In this document: positions 49,923 through 60,500 of the stretch, piece after piece
How the letters are laid out: the number at the start of each line of letters is the position of its first letter
How positions within the stretch are numbered: the first letter of the stretch is position 1
From: Lujinxingia vulgaris
GTDB taxonomy: Bacteria; Myxococcota_A; Bradymonadia; Bradymonadales; Bradymonadaceae
NCBI RefSeq assembly: GCF_007997015.1
Contig: NZ_VOSM01000010.1
Location: forward strand, 1-64,000
Direction: 5' to 3'
Length of the DNA: 64,000 bases
Program-made: the position numbers and the translations under genes
Notes under the pieces: generated by a model
The model's input: only the letters and a program-made list of their open reading frames with translations
What the model was told of the DNA's origin: nothing
Databases searched by the model: none

Positions 49923-52151
49923 TCAGGACATGAGGTCGACGTCACCTGTGGAGCAGATGAGCATGGTGGTGGGGAGGTCTTTGAGGAAGCCGGTGTAGGC
50001 GTTGTGGAAGGCCTCGGCGTGTTCGTCGGCGGGGGGGCGAAAGCCGAGCATGACCAGGTCGGCGTCCGCGGAGACCCGGGGGAGCTGGGTGGCGAAGTCG
50101 CCCAGGGGGAGGATCTCGTAGTCGGCTTCCAGGCGAGCTGCGTCGAGGAGGGCGGCGAGTTGGGCGGCCGCGTCGTCGCGGGTCTCCCCGGGGTCGAGCA
50201 TGGTGATGAGGCGAATGCGAGCGCGGTTCCAGAGCCAGTTGTGGCTTAAGAGGTAGGCCAGGACGACCATCAAAGAGCCGTTCTGTTCGCCGCGCCACCA
50301 GATGTCGATGCGTTTGGGCTCGGCGGGCAGGCCGCGGTCGACCAGAATCACCTGGCTCATGCCCAGCTCGTGGGTCATGTGAAGCTGGTGGGCGAAGTCG
50401 ATGTAGTCGCGAGGCTTGGAGGGCCAGCCCGAGACGATCATGTTGGGTTTGATGGGGCCGATGGACTGGGCCTGCAGAAGCATTGCAAGCCCCTCCTTAA
50501 AGGAGGGGCTGACCACGACGTCGACGTAGGCCTGCAGCTCGTTGTCGTGCACGTAGGCTTCGAGCTCCTCGCGGGCCTGGGCGCGCTCGTCGAGCCGCTC
50601 GTAGAGGTCGCCCTCAAGGACGTTGACCATGGTGGTGATGCCGCGACCGCTGCCCAGCCACAAGGCGTAGGTTGTCAGGGTCTGGCGGGTGTGTGGGTTT
50701 CCGGAGAGGACCAGCGAGGTGGGGCGCCAGTTTTTGGGGTGTTTCTCAAAGGTGGCGAGCTTGGCGAGGTTGGCGCGCACGCGCTCGTAGTAGAAGCCGC
50801 GGCGCGCGTCGCCAAAGGTGTTTTGAAGCACGCGACGCGAGATGTAGAGGAAGATGCCCGAGACAAGGATCAGGGAGATCAGGGCGGCGAGCGCGTTGAT
50901 GAGGAAGGCCGCCATCAGACAGCCCACCCCGCCGATGAGGGCGGTGGACCAGTGGAAGAAGCGAAAGCGCGGGCGGAAGGAGGGGTTGCGGCTGAACTGT
51001 TCGATAAAGGCCGCGGCGTTGGTCATGCCGTAGGCAAAGAGGAAGAACATCGTGAGCACCACGGCCACCGCGTTGAGCGCGCCGCCTCCGGCGCCTGCCA
51101 GCACCAGCACCACAATGCCCATGCCAAGGGAGAGCCAGAGGCCTCGCCGGGGCTCATCGCCCTGCTCGGTGCCTTTGGCGAAAAATCCCAGGCCGGGGAA
51201 GATGTCATCGCGGGCCAGGGCCTGAAGGATGCGCGGGGCGCCCAGCAGCGAGCCGATGGCGCTGGAGATGGTCGCGGCGAACACGCCGGCGGTGACCAGA
51301 AAGGCCGCCGGGCCGGCCTGGGCCAGCAGCGAGCCGAAGGGATCGCCGATGAGGTTGGCGCGGCTTGTGGAACCGCCGGAGACAATGATGTTGAAGAGGT
51401 ACACCAGAAAGCCCACGCCGATGGCGGCCAGGGTCCCCCGGGGAATGGAGCGCTCCGGCTCCTTGAGATCGCCCGACATGTTGACGCCGGCGTCGATGCC
51501 GGTGACTGCCGGAAAGAAGATCGCAAAGACCACCCAGAAGTTATTACCCTCGGTGTAGGCGGACTCCCAGTTGGAGCGAGCGATGGCCGGGTCGAAGTCG
51601 AGCACCCCGCCGATCAAGAAGGCCCCGATGCTCAAGATCAGGATCGTTAAGACGACGTACTGGGTCTTAATCGCCCAGCTGGCGCCGACGTAGTTGATCA
51701 CAAAGAGCACGGCGATGGTCGCCAGGCCGATCGCTGTAAAATGCTCCTGCGCGGCCGGGAAAGTGATGGCCAGCGCCTCGACAAAACCCAGGATGTAGAA
51801 GGGCACCGCCAGGGCCTGGGCAAAGAAGAGGGCCAGGCCGATCGCCCCGCCAAATTCCGGGCCGAGTGAGCGGGAAATGAGGAAGTAGGCCCCGCCGCCC
51901 TTGATCTCGGTGTTGGTGGAGACGGCCGAGATGGACAGGCCCGTCAAGAATGTGATGGAGGAGGCGATGACCAGAATGAGCATCGCCGAGCCCAGGCCGG
52001 CCTGACCGGTGACAAAGCCCGAGCGCATAAACATGATCACGCCCAGGATGGTCAAAATCGAGGGCGTGAAGACGCCGCCGAAGGTGCCAAACTGGTTTTT
52101 GATCTGGGCGCTCTGGGCGCTCTCTACTTGAGGAGTAGCGGGTTGAACCAT
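49923..52151 (-). CDS. Cation-chloride cotransporter-like APC-superfamily permease
   Basis: 742 residues from ATG 52151 (GGAGCCATTG upstream; a TTG one codon earlier is possible). After a short polar N-terminus comes FGTFGGVFTPSILTILGVIM, the signature first helix of the SLC12/CCC family, then about twelve membrane spans to residue ~450 (SAVSTNTEIKGGGAYFLISR is the conserved TM3 loop; FFPAVTGIDAGVNMSGDLKE matches the TM6 region). The C-terminal ~270 residues are a soluble alpha/beta domain like the cytosolic regulatory domain of CCCs (KNWRPTSLVLSGNPHTRQTL, then MVVLAYLLSHNW). Expected role: Na+/K+ with chloride, or amino-acid, symport across the inner membrane. Bacterial members are seldom studied, so the substrate is uncertain. 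Confidence 0.9.
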   Translation of the reverse strand: MVQPATPQVESAQSAQIKNQFGTFGGVFTPSILTILGVIMFMRSGFVTGQAGLGSAMLILVIASSITFLTGLSISAVSTNTEIKGGGAYFLISRSLGPEFGGAIGLALFFAQALAVPFYILGFVEALAITFPAAQEHFTAIGLATIAVLFVINYVGASWAIKTQYVVLTILILSIGAFLIGGVLDFDPAIARSNWESAYTEGNNFWVVFAIFFPAVTGIDAGVNMSGDLKEPERSIPRGTLAAIGVGFLVYLFNIIVSGGSTSRANLIGDPFGSLLAQAGPAAFLVTAGVFAATISSAIGSLLGAPRILQALARDDIFPGLGFFAKGTEQGDEPRRGLWLSLGMGIVVLVLAGAGGGALNAVAVVLTMFFLFAYGMTNAAAFIEQFSRNPSFRPRFRFFHWSTALIGGVGCLMAAFLINALAALISLILVSGIFLYISRRVLQNTFGDARRGFYYERVRANLAKLATFEKHPKNWRPTSLVLSGNPHTRQTLTTYALWLGSGRGITTMVNVLEGDLYERLDERAQAREELEAYVHDNELQAYVDVVVSPSFKEGLAMLLQAQSIGPIKPNMIVSGWPSKPRDYIDFAHQLHMTHELGMSQVILVDRGLPAEPKRIDIWWRGEQNGSLMVVLAYLLSHNWLWNRARIRLITMLDPGETRDDAAAQLAALLDAARLEADYEILPLGDFATQLPRVSADADLVMLGFRPPADEHAEAFHNAYTGFLKDLPTTMLICSTGDVDLMS

Positions 52152-52224
52152 CAATGGCTCCAGCTCTGGGGACTACGGGGGGATCTGGTCCACCAGAGAT
52201 AGAGCGGAGTGGGGGTGACGTCAA

Positions 52225-52432
52225 TTTCTGAGGGGCGCCGGGGGTTCGCGATGTTGGGAGTTGTCGCGTGAGTTGGGAGGGGTGCGGGTTGTGGTTGTGT
52301 GGTTGTGTGGTTGAGGGGCGCCGGTAGTTCGCGATGTGGGGAGGTTCGTAATGAGGGTTTTCGGGTGCGCAAGGGGGGCGGTCAGGGGCGGAAGTCCGCA
52401 TAGATAAAGGGTGATGTGTGACTCCCGGTCGG
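52225..52432 (+). repeat. B-C composite repeat, copy 1
   Basis: Family B (GGTTGTGGTTGTGTGGTTGT, GGGGCGCCGGTAGTTCGCGA), then GAGGTTCGTAATGAGGGTTT, a GGGGCGGTCAGGGGCGGAAG block, and a family C unit (CCGCATAGATAAAGGGTGAT … CTCCCGGTCGG). The same ~200-bp order is found at 52987-53188 and, with gaps, at 57190-57372. Confidence 0.87.
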
Positions 52433-52461
52433 GTCGGTGACGACGGGGGGAGGCGCGCAAA

Positions 52462-52503
52462 TCCGCATAGAATCGGGACCTTGCGCGACTCTCGGTCGGT
52501 TTC
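52462..52503 (-). repeat. Family C palindromic repeat, minus orientation
   Basis: ATCCGCATAGAATCGGGACC … CGCGACTCTCGGTCGGTTT, between the composite and the lipoprotein stop. Confidence 0.8.
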
Positions 52504-52523
52504 GGTGGTCGGTTTCAATAAAA

Positions 52524-52961
52524 TTATTCAGGAAGCAGGCAGCTCTCGATACCCTCATCGACCACGCAGCGGCCTTCCACGCAGTCGAGGTTGCGGTAGG
52601 GGCCGATGTCGCAGCCCGATTCTGCGCCGATGTCGCCGCAATCTCCCGAGTTAAAGAGTTCGATGTAGGGCTGAGCGCCGGCCTCGGCGTCGATGTTGAT
52701 GGCTTCACCACTAAAGTCGCCAAGGGAGGAGGTGCAATCACAGGGCTCGGGCGCGGCGACGACCACACAATCGTCGACCACCTCGCAGGATTTGTTGGCT
52801 TCGGCGTAGGTGTCGAAGCGCTCGATGAGGTTCTCGCAGGTCAGGGGGGCGGAGGTGCTGTCGGTCTCGGGTTCGAGATCTGCATCGCCGCAGGCAGCAA
52901 TGAAGGCAAGTGCAGCGAGGGTGGCGATGGCGAGGGTGCGGCTGGTGGTGAGAGAGAGCAT
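52524..52961 (-). CDS. Small Cys-rich lipoprotein (145 aa)
   Basis: 145 residues from ATG 52961 (CAGGAGTCTCCC upstream). Signal MLSLTTSRTLAIATLAALAF, lipid Cys at C24 (IAAC). The mature part is acidic with ten Cys, including CENLIERFDTYAEANKSCEV, VDDCVVVAAPEPCDC and DCGDIGAESGCDIGPYRNLD, a pattern expected to form several disulfides. Similar short Cys lipoproteins are frequent in Bradymonadales-like genomes. Function unknown. It is flanked by two ~200-bp B-C composite repeats in the same orientation, so gene plus repeats resembles a cassette. Confidence 0.8.
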   Translation of the reverse strand: MLSLTTSRTLAIATLAALAFIAACGDADLEPETDSTSAPLTCENLIERFDTYAEANKSCEVVDDCVVVAAPEPCDCTSSLGDFSGEAINIDAEAGAQPYIELFNSGDCGDIGAESGCDIGPYRNLDCVEGRCVVDEGIESCLLPE

Positions 52962-52986
52962 GGGAGACTCCTGGTTGGGGAGAGGG

Positions 52987-53188
52987 GGTTCGCGATGTTG
53001 GGAGTTGATGCGTGTGTTGGGGGGAGCGCGGGTTGTGGTTGTGTGGTTGTGTGGTTGTGTGGTTGAGGGGCGCCGGTGGTTCGCGATGTGGGGAGGTTCG
53101 TAATGAGAGTTTCAGGGTGCGCAAGAGGGGGCGGTCAGGGGCGGAAGTCCGCATAGATAAAGGGGGATGTTTGACCCCGGGTCGGGGT
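52987..53188 (+). repeat. B-C composite repeat, copy 2
   Basis: GGTTCGCGATGTTGGGAGTT, GGTTGTGGTTGTGTGGTTGT, GGGGCGCCGGTGGTTCGCGA, GAGGTTCGTAATGAGAGTTT, GGGCGGTCAGGGGCGGAAGT, CCGCATAGATAAAGGGGGAT. The order matches copy 1. The remaining bases to 53487 show no gene. Confidence 0.87.
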
Positions 53189-53487
53189 GGAGGGGGCGAT
53201 TCGATCGCACCTCGACGATACGTTTTGTTGACACCTACGGGGTAGGCCGCTAGCACAGATGCATCGAACCTTTGACAACGCAGTTCGGGCATGGAGGTGC
53301 CATCGTCGTCTGCTCTTTGGGAGCGCGGCATGCGGGCATGTGTGCGCGGCACGTGTCGCGGGTCTGACTTCGGGGCCCCCGGTGATGTTGGGCCGGGACG
53401 CTGCGTGGGCGATGAGGGACGAAGAACGCGATTTTTGTAATGGGAGCGGCAGTGGCGTCGCAGACCCGGAATAACGGTGAGGAAAAC

Positions 53488-55998
53488 GTGAGCGCATCGA
53501 AGTTTATTTATGTGTCAGGCGCTGTGCTGGCCGGCGGTCTTCTGTGGGGATGTGGCGAGCCTGCTTCGCCCGAGCAGCCGCTGATCATTGTTGAGGATGA
53601 GGACAGCGTCTGGGTTGAGGAGATGCTGGTGGAGCCGGCGACGCAGACCTTGGCGGTGGGTGAGGAGCGGGCGCTCGACATTGCGTTCTTCGACGCGAGC
53701 GGCACGCGGCTCAACCCGGCGACCTTGCTCGATGATGTGGAGCTCACCTCCAGCGATAGCGAGGTCGTGGCGATCGGGGAGGATGGGCAGCTGCGCGGCG
53801 TGGCGGAGGGAAGTGCGCAGGTGACGGTGCGCTATGAGGCGCTGGAGCAGCTTGTTGAGGTGGAGGTGCAGTTTGAGCGTTGGCGGAAGGTCTCGGCCTC
53901 TGTCGATCTCACCTGTGCGCTCGACTGGCAGGGGGCGGTCTATTGCTGGGGTCATAACACCGGCGCGATCATTGAGCCTACGAACCAACAAGTTCGTCCG
54001 ATCCCGGAGCCGGTCCGGCGAGAAGGACTCCCGGACGTCATCGATATTGCCGTCGGGGGCGGTCATGCATGTGCCGTTACTCGCCCTGGCGAGGTCTACT
54101 GCTGGGGGCTGAACTACGACGGAGTGACGGGCGTGGAAGGAGCTGAGGTGGTCTTCGAGCCCACTCCTGTACGCGAGCTTGACGACATCATCCGGGTGGA
54201 CGCCGGGCCCTACCACACTTGTGCGTTGAGTCGTGCCGGCGCGTTGTACTGCTGGGGGTACAGCGCGCGCGGTGCGGTGGGAGAAGGGTTAGGAGTGTCG
54301 ACCGCGCTTCCGGTCCAGGTCGGGATCGATGATCCCATTGCCGAAGTGGCGGTTGGCATCAACAACACCTGTGCTGTGACCACCGATGGCAAAGTCTATT
54401 GCTGGGGGCTTAACACCTTCGGCCTGGTGAACCCGGAGAGCAACCAGGAGGTGATCGCGCGGCCCTCCAGGTTGGTGTTGCCGGGGCGCGCTACCAGCGT
54501 GGGCGTGGGGGTGACCGCGGCGTGTGCGGTCCTGGAGAATGGGGAGTTGTATTGCTGGGGGTATAACCCATCCGGAGTGACCGGGGAGCGCGCCGGCAAC
54601 GGGGTGCAACCTCCTACCCGGAGCACGTCGGTTCCGGCGTTGCGCACCGTGCACCTCCATACTCAGTCGGCGTGTGGCATCACCACTGGCGACGAGCTCT
54701 ACTGCTGGGGTGATAATCGCCGTGGTCAGCTCGGACACGGAACAAAGAGCTGGGACGCCGAGCCCGACAAGGTTGCCGGTGATTTGCGCTGGATGCAGGT
54801 GGAGCTGGGAGGGTTAACCACCTGCGGTCTTGATAGCGATGGCGAGCTGTGGTGTTGGGGGCAGAACGCTTTTGCGCAGGTGGGGGATGGACGTCAGGTT
54901 CGTGGGAACTCCTTTCGACCGGTTGAGGGGGAAGCGCGCTTCTCAAGGTTGGTCTCCGGCTATGGCAGTAACTGTGGGCAACTCCGTGGCGAGGACCGCT
55001 GGCATTGCTGGGGACGCAACGCCGAGGGGCAGCTGGACCGTTTGCAAGCCGGCGACCTGGCCCTTCCCACCTCCATCGCCACCGGAGCCACCACTTACGA
55101 TCTGCTGGTGTTAGGCCGATGGACCGCGTGCAACATCACGTTCGAGGGGGAGCAGAGCGTGACCAGGTGTCAGGGCAGCAATCAACATCAGGGGTTGGGA
55201 TCAGATTCATCAAACCAGGCGAGCCATGCGTTGGCCTGGGCGGATCTGAGAGAGTTGAACTTTCAAACGCTGGCGCTCAACCAGTTTCATGCGTGTGGCG
55301 TCGCCGCCAGTGGCGAGATGTATTGCTGGGGGACCAACTATAATGGGGAGGTCGGCATGGATCCCCGGATGAGTGCCGCAGAGCCCCGGCGCGTTGAGGC
55401 GCGCACCGACTATGTGTCGGTCGCTGTCGGGCCTCACCACAGCTGCGGGCTTACGGAGGCCGGGGAGATCCGTTGCTGGGGCAGCAACGCCTACGGCCAG
55501 CTCGGACGTGCGGCGAGTCAGAATTGGAAAGCACCTGAGACGATCGCCTCGGAGGAGGTCTATGTGGAGGTGGAGGCCGGTCAGTACAACACCTGCGCGC
55601 GCACCGACGAGGGAGAGGTGCATTGCTGGGGAACCCGCGAGCTTTTCGGAGGGCCGAGAGGAAGCACCACGGTCACCGAGCCGATCGAGCTTGGCGGTCC
55701 CTGGGATGAGATCGCGCTCTACGATCAGACCCTATGCGCGTTGCGTGATGGGGAGGTGAGCTGTGCCGGCTGGAATGTGGACGGGCTTATCGTGGCGGGA
55801 GGTTCGCAAATTGTTGGTGCGTTGCGGTCCCTGGACACGGGCTTTGAGGTGAGCGCGGTGTCGATGGGGTTTGAACATCTCTGTGTGCTCGATATGGAGG
55901 GGCAGGCCCATTGCAAAGGCAGCAACTACAACGGCGAGCTCGGTGACGGCGCGATGGTCGAGCACCTGGAGCCTTATCCGGCGCATCGCGAGTTGTGA
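53488..55998 (+). CDS. RCC1-repeat lipoprotein with BIG2-like domain
   Basis: 836 residues from GTG 53488 (GTGAGGAAAAC upstream). Signal VSASKFIYVSGAVLAGGLLW, lipid Cys C22. About 50-130 is a bacterial Ig-like (BIG2) domain (VEPATQTLAVGEERALDIAF, VVAIGEDGQLRGVAEGSAQV). From about 135 to the end there are at least a dozen RCC1 blades, most with the pair TCAL…G.VYCWG (VDLTCALDWQGAVYCWGHNT, GPYHTCALSRAGALYCWGYS), making two seven-bladed propellers likely. The Cys pair in each blade may form a disulfide, a feature of myxobacterial secreted RCC1 proteins. Surface-located protein interaction role inferred. It ends at a diverged family B repeat. Confidence 0.92.
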   Translation: MSASKFIYVSGAVLAGGLLWGCGEPASPEQPLIIVEDEDSVWVEEMLVEPATQTLAVGEERALDIAFFDASGTRLNPATLLDDVELTSSDSEVVAIGEDGQLRGVAEGSAQVTVRYEALEQLVEVEVQFERWRKVSASVDLTCALDWQGAVYCWGHNTGAIIEPTNQQVRPIPEPVRREGLPDVIDIAVGGGHACAVTRPGEVYCWGLNYDGVTGVEGAEVVFEPTPVRELDDIIRVDAGPYHTCALSRAGALYCWGYSARGAVGEGLGVSTALPVQVGIDDPIAEVAVGINNTCAVTTDGKVYCWGLNTFGLVNPESNQEVIARPSRLVLPGRATSVGVGVTAACAVLENGELYCWGYNPSGVTGERAGNGVQPPTRSTSVPALRTVHLHTQSACGITTGDELYCWGDNRRGQLGHGTKSWDAEPDKVAGDLRWMQVELGGLTTCGLDSDGELWCWGQNAFAQVGDGRQVRGNSFRPVEGEARFSRLVSGYGSNCGQLRGEDRWHCWGRNAEGQLDRLQAGDLALPTSIATGATTYDLLVLGRWTACNITFEGEQSVTRCQGSNQHQGLGSDSSNQASHALAWADLRELNFQTLALNQFHACGVAASGEMYCWGTNYNGEVGMDPRMSAAEPRRVEARTDYVSVAVGPHHSCGLTEAGEIRCWGSNAYGQLGRAASQNWKAPETIASEEVYVEVEAGQYNTCARTDEGEVHCWGTRELFGGPRGSTTVTEPIELGGPWDEIALYDQTLCALRDGEVSCAGWNVDGLIVAGGSQIVGALRSLDTGFEVSAVSMGFEHLCVLDMEGQAHCKGSNYNGELGDGAMVEHLEPYPAHREL

Positions 55999-55999
55999 G

Positions 56000-56060
56000 A
56001 GCGCGGGGGGGCGCCGGTGGTTCGCGATGTTGGGAGTTGAAACGTGCGTTGGGGGGGGCG
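56000..56060 (+). repeat. Partial family B repeat
   Basis: GGGCGCCGGTGGTTCGCGAT then TTGGGAGTTGAAACGTGCGT. It matches the middle of the B-C composites without the GGTTG-rich part. Confidence 0.6.
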
Positions 56061-56169
56061 CAAAGGGTGGCCAGTTGTCAGAAGACGCGAAAATCTCCCT
56101 TTGCTAGTGTGGGCACACGCGTAAAGGGGCGCTTTCTTCGTTGTCACTCTTTGGGTCAGAGGTGCACTT

Positions 56170-57177
56170 TTGGTAGAGCGACGAGTTAAATATTATCTTG
56201 GGGTCGCGTTGGCTATTGTGGGTGTGTCGGTAGGTTTATATCAAAAGGCCGACGCGTGCTCACCGGCAATGGAGTGTTTTAACGAAGAGTTTTTGCCTCG
56301 TTATCAGGCGCCGGCCAATTTTGAAGGCGGGTACTGGGTTCCCACGTTGGAACAAGGAGCGCCTTCTATTAAAACACTCCAAGAACGTTTTCGTCTGACG
56401 CGTTTGGATGGTGAAAAAGAAGTCGACATCCCGGTTGTGCTGGAAAAAGTCGAGGCCGACGAAGGCTCGCCCTCCTACCATAACATCTATTTTTGGAAGC
56501 CGCTGGAAGCCCTTGAGCCCGGCGCTACCTATCGGGTGCGCGGAGCCAACTTCTGTGAGGACCCGCCAGAACCTGTGATGGAGCATGTCTTCAAGGCGAC
56601 GGAGCCCGCCCCATTTCCCGAGAAATTGGGAAGACTTCGTGTGGATCAGCGCCCGGATGCGCCGCTGGAGGTCGATACAACATCGGGAAGTTGTTCATGG
56701 GAGATCGCGGCCGACCAGGCCCTGGTAGCACTCCTCCCCTCCGAAGAGGTGTTGCCCTGGTGGGAGCTGTTGATTTTCACGACCTATGTGGATGGGGAGC
56801 GCTGGGAGTACTCCCGTTCGCTCGCGGGCTTTGGAGGCCCGGTGGGTGAGGGGCTGTCGGGCCGAGGTCGAGCGCTGATCTACGCCGGGTGTGAAGAGGA
56901 CAACCAGGGGGGCGGGTTGTCAGAAGGTACGCATACCGTACAGATGAAAGCACACCTTCCGGGCAGTGAAGTTGAGATCTGGAGCGACTCTCTGGAGGTT
57001 GATCTTTCGTGTGATGATGTGTGGCCGGTCTACAGAGAGAGCGAAGAAGAGATTTCTATCTATTGGAAGAACTTTGTGGCGTATCTTCTAATCGTGTTTG
57101 CGCTGGGGGCATGCTTCCCGGGGAGTGTGGTGTTGGGATGGATGTATTTCAGGAAGAGGCGTAGGGAGCGGGTTTGA
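56170..57177 (+). CDS. Secreted protein with C-terminal membrane anchor, MYXO-CTERM-like plan
   Basis: 335 residues from TTG 56170, chosen because AGAGGTG lies six bases upstream and no ATG or GTG precedes the signal peptide. Signal YYLGVALAIVGVSVGLYQKA, then DAC-S. The mature part has paired beta domains (FRLTRLDGEKEVDIPVVLEK; LEALEPGATYRVRGANFCED) and several Cys. The C-terminus is a single span (YLLIVFALGACFPGSVVLGW) followed by MYFRKRRRERV, so a hydrophobic segment with a basic tail and a Cys inside. The layout and the AC-S start resemble the protein at 43108, suggesting related roles. Codon use is a little AT-richer at the 5' end than neighbours. Confidence 0.78.
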   Translation: MVERRVKYYLGVALAIVGVSVGLYQKADACSPAMECFNEEFLPRYQAPANFEGGYWVPTLEQGAPSIKTLQERFRLTRLDGEKEVDIPVVLEKVEADEGSPSYHNIYFWKPLEALEPGATYRVRGANFCEDPPEPVMEHVFKATEPAPFPEKLGRLRVDQRPDAPLEVDTTSGSCSWEIAADQALVALLPSEEVLPWWELLIFTTYVDGERWEYSRSLAGFGGPVGEGLSGRGRALIYAGCEEDNQGGGLSEGTHTVQMKAHLPGSEVEIWSDSLEVDLSCDDVWPVYRESEEEISIYWKNFVAYLLIVFALGACFPGSVVLGWMYFRKRRRERV

Positions 57178-57180
57178 GTT

Positions 57181-57372
57181 GGGGGGGGGCGCGATGTTGG
57201 GAGTTGATGCGTGAGTTGGGAGGGGTGCGGGTTGTGGTTGTGTGGTTGTGTGGTTGTGGGGCGCCGGGGGTTCGCGATGTGGGGAGGTTCGTAATGAGGG
57301 TTTGCGGGTGCGCAACGGGGAGCGTGTCCGACCGGGAGTCGCACATTCGCCGCATAAACAAAGGGTGATGTT
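57181..57372 (+). repeat. B-C composite repeat, copy 3 (variant)
   Basis: GGTTGTGGTTGTGTGGTTGT, GGGGCGCCGGGGGTTCGCGA, GAGGTTCGTAATGAGGGTTT, then CCGACCGGGAGTCGCACATT joined directly to GCCGCATAAACAAAGGGTGA and TTCGACCCCGGGTTGG, so two family C units point opposite ways. Confidence 0.85.
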
Positions 57373-57469
57373 CGACCCCGGGTTGGGGAGGGGCGGCCCG
57401 CTTGCGGCACGATGCTGGCAGGTTCAGGGGGCGGGGTAGCGCTCATCCGGATCTGTGACGATTCGGGCA

Positions 57470-57535
57470 CAAACCCGACCGAGAGTCGGACATGGACCGC
57501 ATAATGTGTGGGTGATGTGCGTCTCCCGGTCGGTT
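57470..57535. repeat. Family C inverted pair
   Basis: CCGACCGAGAGTCGGACATG, GACCGCATAATGTGTGGGTG, then TGTGCGTCTCCCGGTCGGTT. Two units share a central CGCAT. It ends ~35 bases from the stop of the 1433-aa gene. Confidence 0.8.
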
Positions 57536-57569
57536 CGCAACAGGGGAGGAGGATGCGCCGAATGAGCGT

Positions 57570-60500
57570 TTATGCCTCGGGCTCCTCAGACTTCTCCGGC
57601 GGCTCAGCCTCCCCGTCGGCGTCGTCTTCGGGTTGGGTCGGCGCCTCAACCTCCCCGTCGGCGTCCTCGGGTGCCTTTTTCGACGTTTTCGCCTCAGGCA
57701 CCTCATCGGCGGCGTGGGTTGCCAGCGCGAACTTGCTAGGCATGGCCTTCCAGATGCCCTCGAAGCTAAACGCCTGCCAGGCCCAGGGCGCCCATTTGAG
57801 GAGCTTCCAGGAGAGCCACAGCGCCCACAGCAGCATCAGGCCGCGCCAGATGAAGATGGGCAGCGAGAGGATGCCGGCGGAGGGGAGGGTGTTGCCGACG
57901 CGGTCGGTGTACCAGCGCAGGTGGGAGGTATGGGAGTCCATGCCGCGGACCTGCATGTCGACGTCGACGAGCAGGTTTTCGTGGATGGCGCCGTAGAGGC
58001 AGACGATGGCGACCAGCGTCAGGCCGACGAGCGCGAGCTGCACCAGGTTGAACTGCCAGGGGCGGCTTAAGGGGTGACGGCGGCGCCACTGGAAGAGCAC
58101 GAAGAAGGCCACGATCGGGATGAGCACGGGCACCGGCTGGGGGGCCAGGCCCAGGGTGAGCAGCAGCCACTCATGGCGGCGAAGTGGCGAGTATTTCCAC
58201 AGGCCCAGCAGCGCGGCCAGGATCATGAGTATGAGGAGGTGGCTCCAGAAGAGGACGGTGGGGCCCCAGTCAGGGCCCAGGGTCCACAGGAGCCAGCGCT
58301 CGTTGTTCAGGTGCATGCTCTGGGTGACGTTGACCGCGGCGCTGCCGATGTCGACCGTGGGAAAGCGCTCGATGAGGGTGCGCTCCCAGGGCTGTTGCCA
58401 TTCGATGCGGTAGGTCTGGGAGCCGGGGCGCACGGGGAGCTGCACCCGGCCTTCGCGGGGGCGGATGGCGGTCTCGGTGCCGTCGCGCAGGATTTTTTGA
58501 ACCTCGGCGCCCTCCGGGAGCGTGATGGTCTGCCAGTCGCCGCGCGAGGAGCGGATGCGCAGCTCGAGGTTGGCCTGCAGGAGACGTTCGCCGGGGGTGA
58601 TCTGGTAGGTGACGTTCTCGACGGTGGTGGCCTGGCCGGGAGAGCCTTCCGGGCGCATCGCCACCACGGTGAGGGCTTCGCCGGGCCAGGGCAGCCAGCG
58701 GGGCTGGTAGAGGCCGTCGCGCACCGTCTCAATGGGGGCGATGCCCTCGTAGTCGCAGCGCCAGATCGCGCTGCATTCGGCGGTCCAGATCTCGGTCCAG
58801 GGGCTCTCGGTGGCGGCGGTGAGCTCGAAGGAGGGCTGAATGGGAAGCTCGCTCTCAAAGCTCAGGCTGCTTTCGCCGCGGGCGAAGTCGAGCAGCACGT
58901 GGCCCTCTTCGACGCGGAAGCCCTCGGTGATGACGGCTTCGCCTTGAAGGAGCGGGAAGCGCAGAGGCTGGGGGCGATCGGTCTGGGTGCGGAGGATGGT
59001 GGTGCGCATCTGCCAGGAGACGCCCATGGCCAGGTGGCGTTGAACTTCAAACCAGGGCTCCAGGTCGCGGCTGGCGAGCAGGTCTTCGGTGCCCTGGCCG
59101 GGGGCGGTGGCGTCGGCCTGGCGGGTGAGCTGGAGGGTGCCGTCGACGACGCCGCGGGGATCGATGCCGTCGGCCGTCCAGTCTTCGCTCTCAAAGGTGG
59201 TGTGTCGGGGGCGAGTGGCCGGGTCGAACTGGAGGGTGAGGGAGGCGCGGTTCATCAGGCGGCCGCGCACCTCCAGGCGGTGCACACCTTCGGGCAGTCG
59301 CACGCTGATGAGGCCCTGGGAGGAGCGGCGCAGCTGGTGGGAGATTTGCCCGTTGACGCGAACCTCGGTGATGCGCAGGGGATCGTCGGGGCCGGGCAGC
59401 GGCAGGCCGGCGGCGTTCCGGGCGTGAACGTCTGCGCGCATCACAAAGTCGAGGTCATCGACCTCGATGGTGGCCTGGCTCACGCTGACGCAGGGGCCCT
59501 GACAGCTCGCGGCGGCGATCTGGCGGGTTTTGAGGGCGTCGAGCATCGCCTGGGGCGGGAAGTCCTGGGCGTGGGCGTTGGGCAGCAGGGCCGCGCTCAT
59601 GGCCAGGAGCGCGCCGAGGGCGGCCGCGGCTTTTTTGCCGCCTCGGGTGGGGCCGGAGGGGCGATTGTCGGGGTTTTTCGCCCGGGGATCATCGTCGTCG
59701 GGGCCCTGCCAGACCATCTCGCGACGGCTGATGATCAGGAGCCCCAGGGCGATCAGAAGCAGAAGGCGCAGCAGGGTCAGCACCACGTTTTGGGCCGGGG
59801 AGATGAGCCAGATGCGGACCTCGTGGCCGGCGCGCACCGGGCCGGTCCAGATCAGCTGCCAGCTCTGCCAGTCCCAGGAGGGAACGCCGGGGCCGGTCTG
59901 CACCACGGCGTTGGGGTCGACCTGCAAAACGCTCTTTTCGGCCTTGCGGTACTGGCTGGCGTCGCCGGGCACCGAGCTCATGATGGATGCGCCTTTGCCG
60001 CCGCGCAGGTAGGGCTCCGGGGCCATCTCCTGCTCGGCGACGGCCATTTCTTCGTACTCGGCATACGAGGAGGAGTCGGCCGCGCCGGTCATGGCTGTCT
60101 CCAGCCAGCTCGTCGCGTAGGTCGGCTGGTAGGCCTGGGGGGCGATGGCCTGCTGGATCTGACGGTGGGTGAAGGTGGTGAGCATGATCGCCAGGGTGAT
60201 CAGGGCGACGGCGCGGTAGAGGACCACGATCTTGCGAAAGCGCCCCGAGGTCAGCACGCGCAAGAGCGCCCCGGTGGCCAGCAGATGCACCCAGATCCAG
60301 CGGGGGGCATCGTCGATGCCGTGGGTCAGACACAGCGCGACGGCCGCGGCCACGCCCCAGGGCCAGCCGAAGAGTTTGGCAAAACTCAGCGCGACGATGA
60401 GCACAAAGAAAAAGGCCAGCAGATCCCAGGAGTGCAGCCAGGAGCCGGCAATCGCGTCGACGCCGCGGCCACCCAGCACCGACCATCCGGGCGGGGTGTG

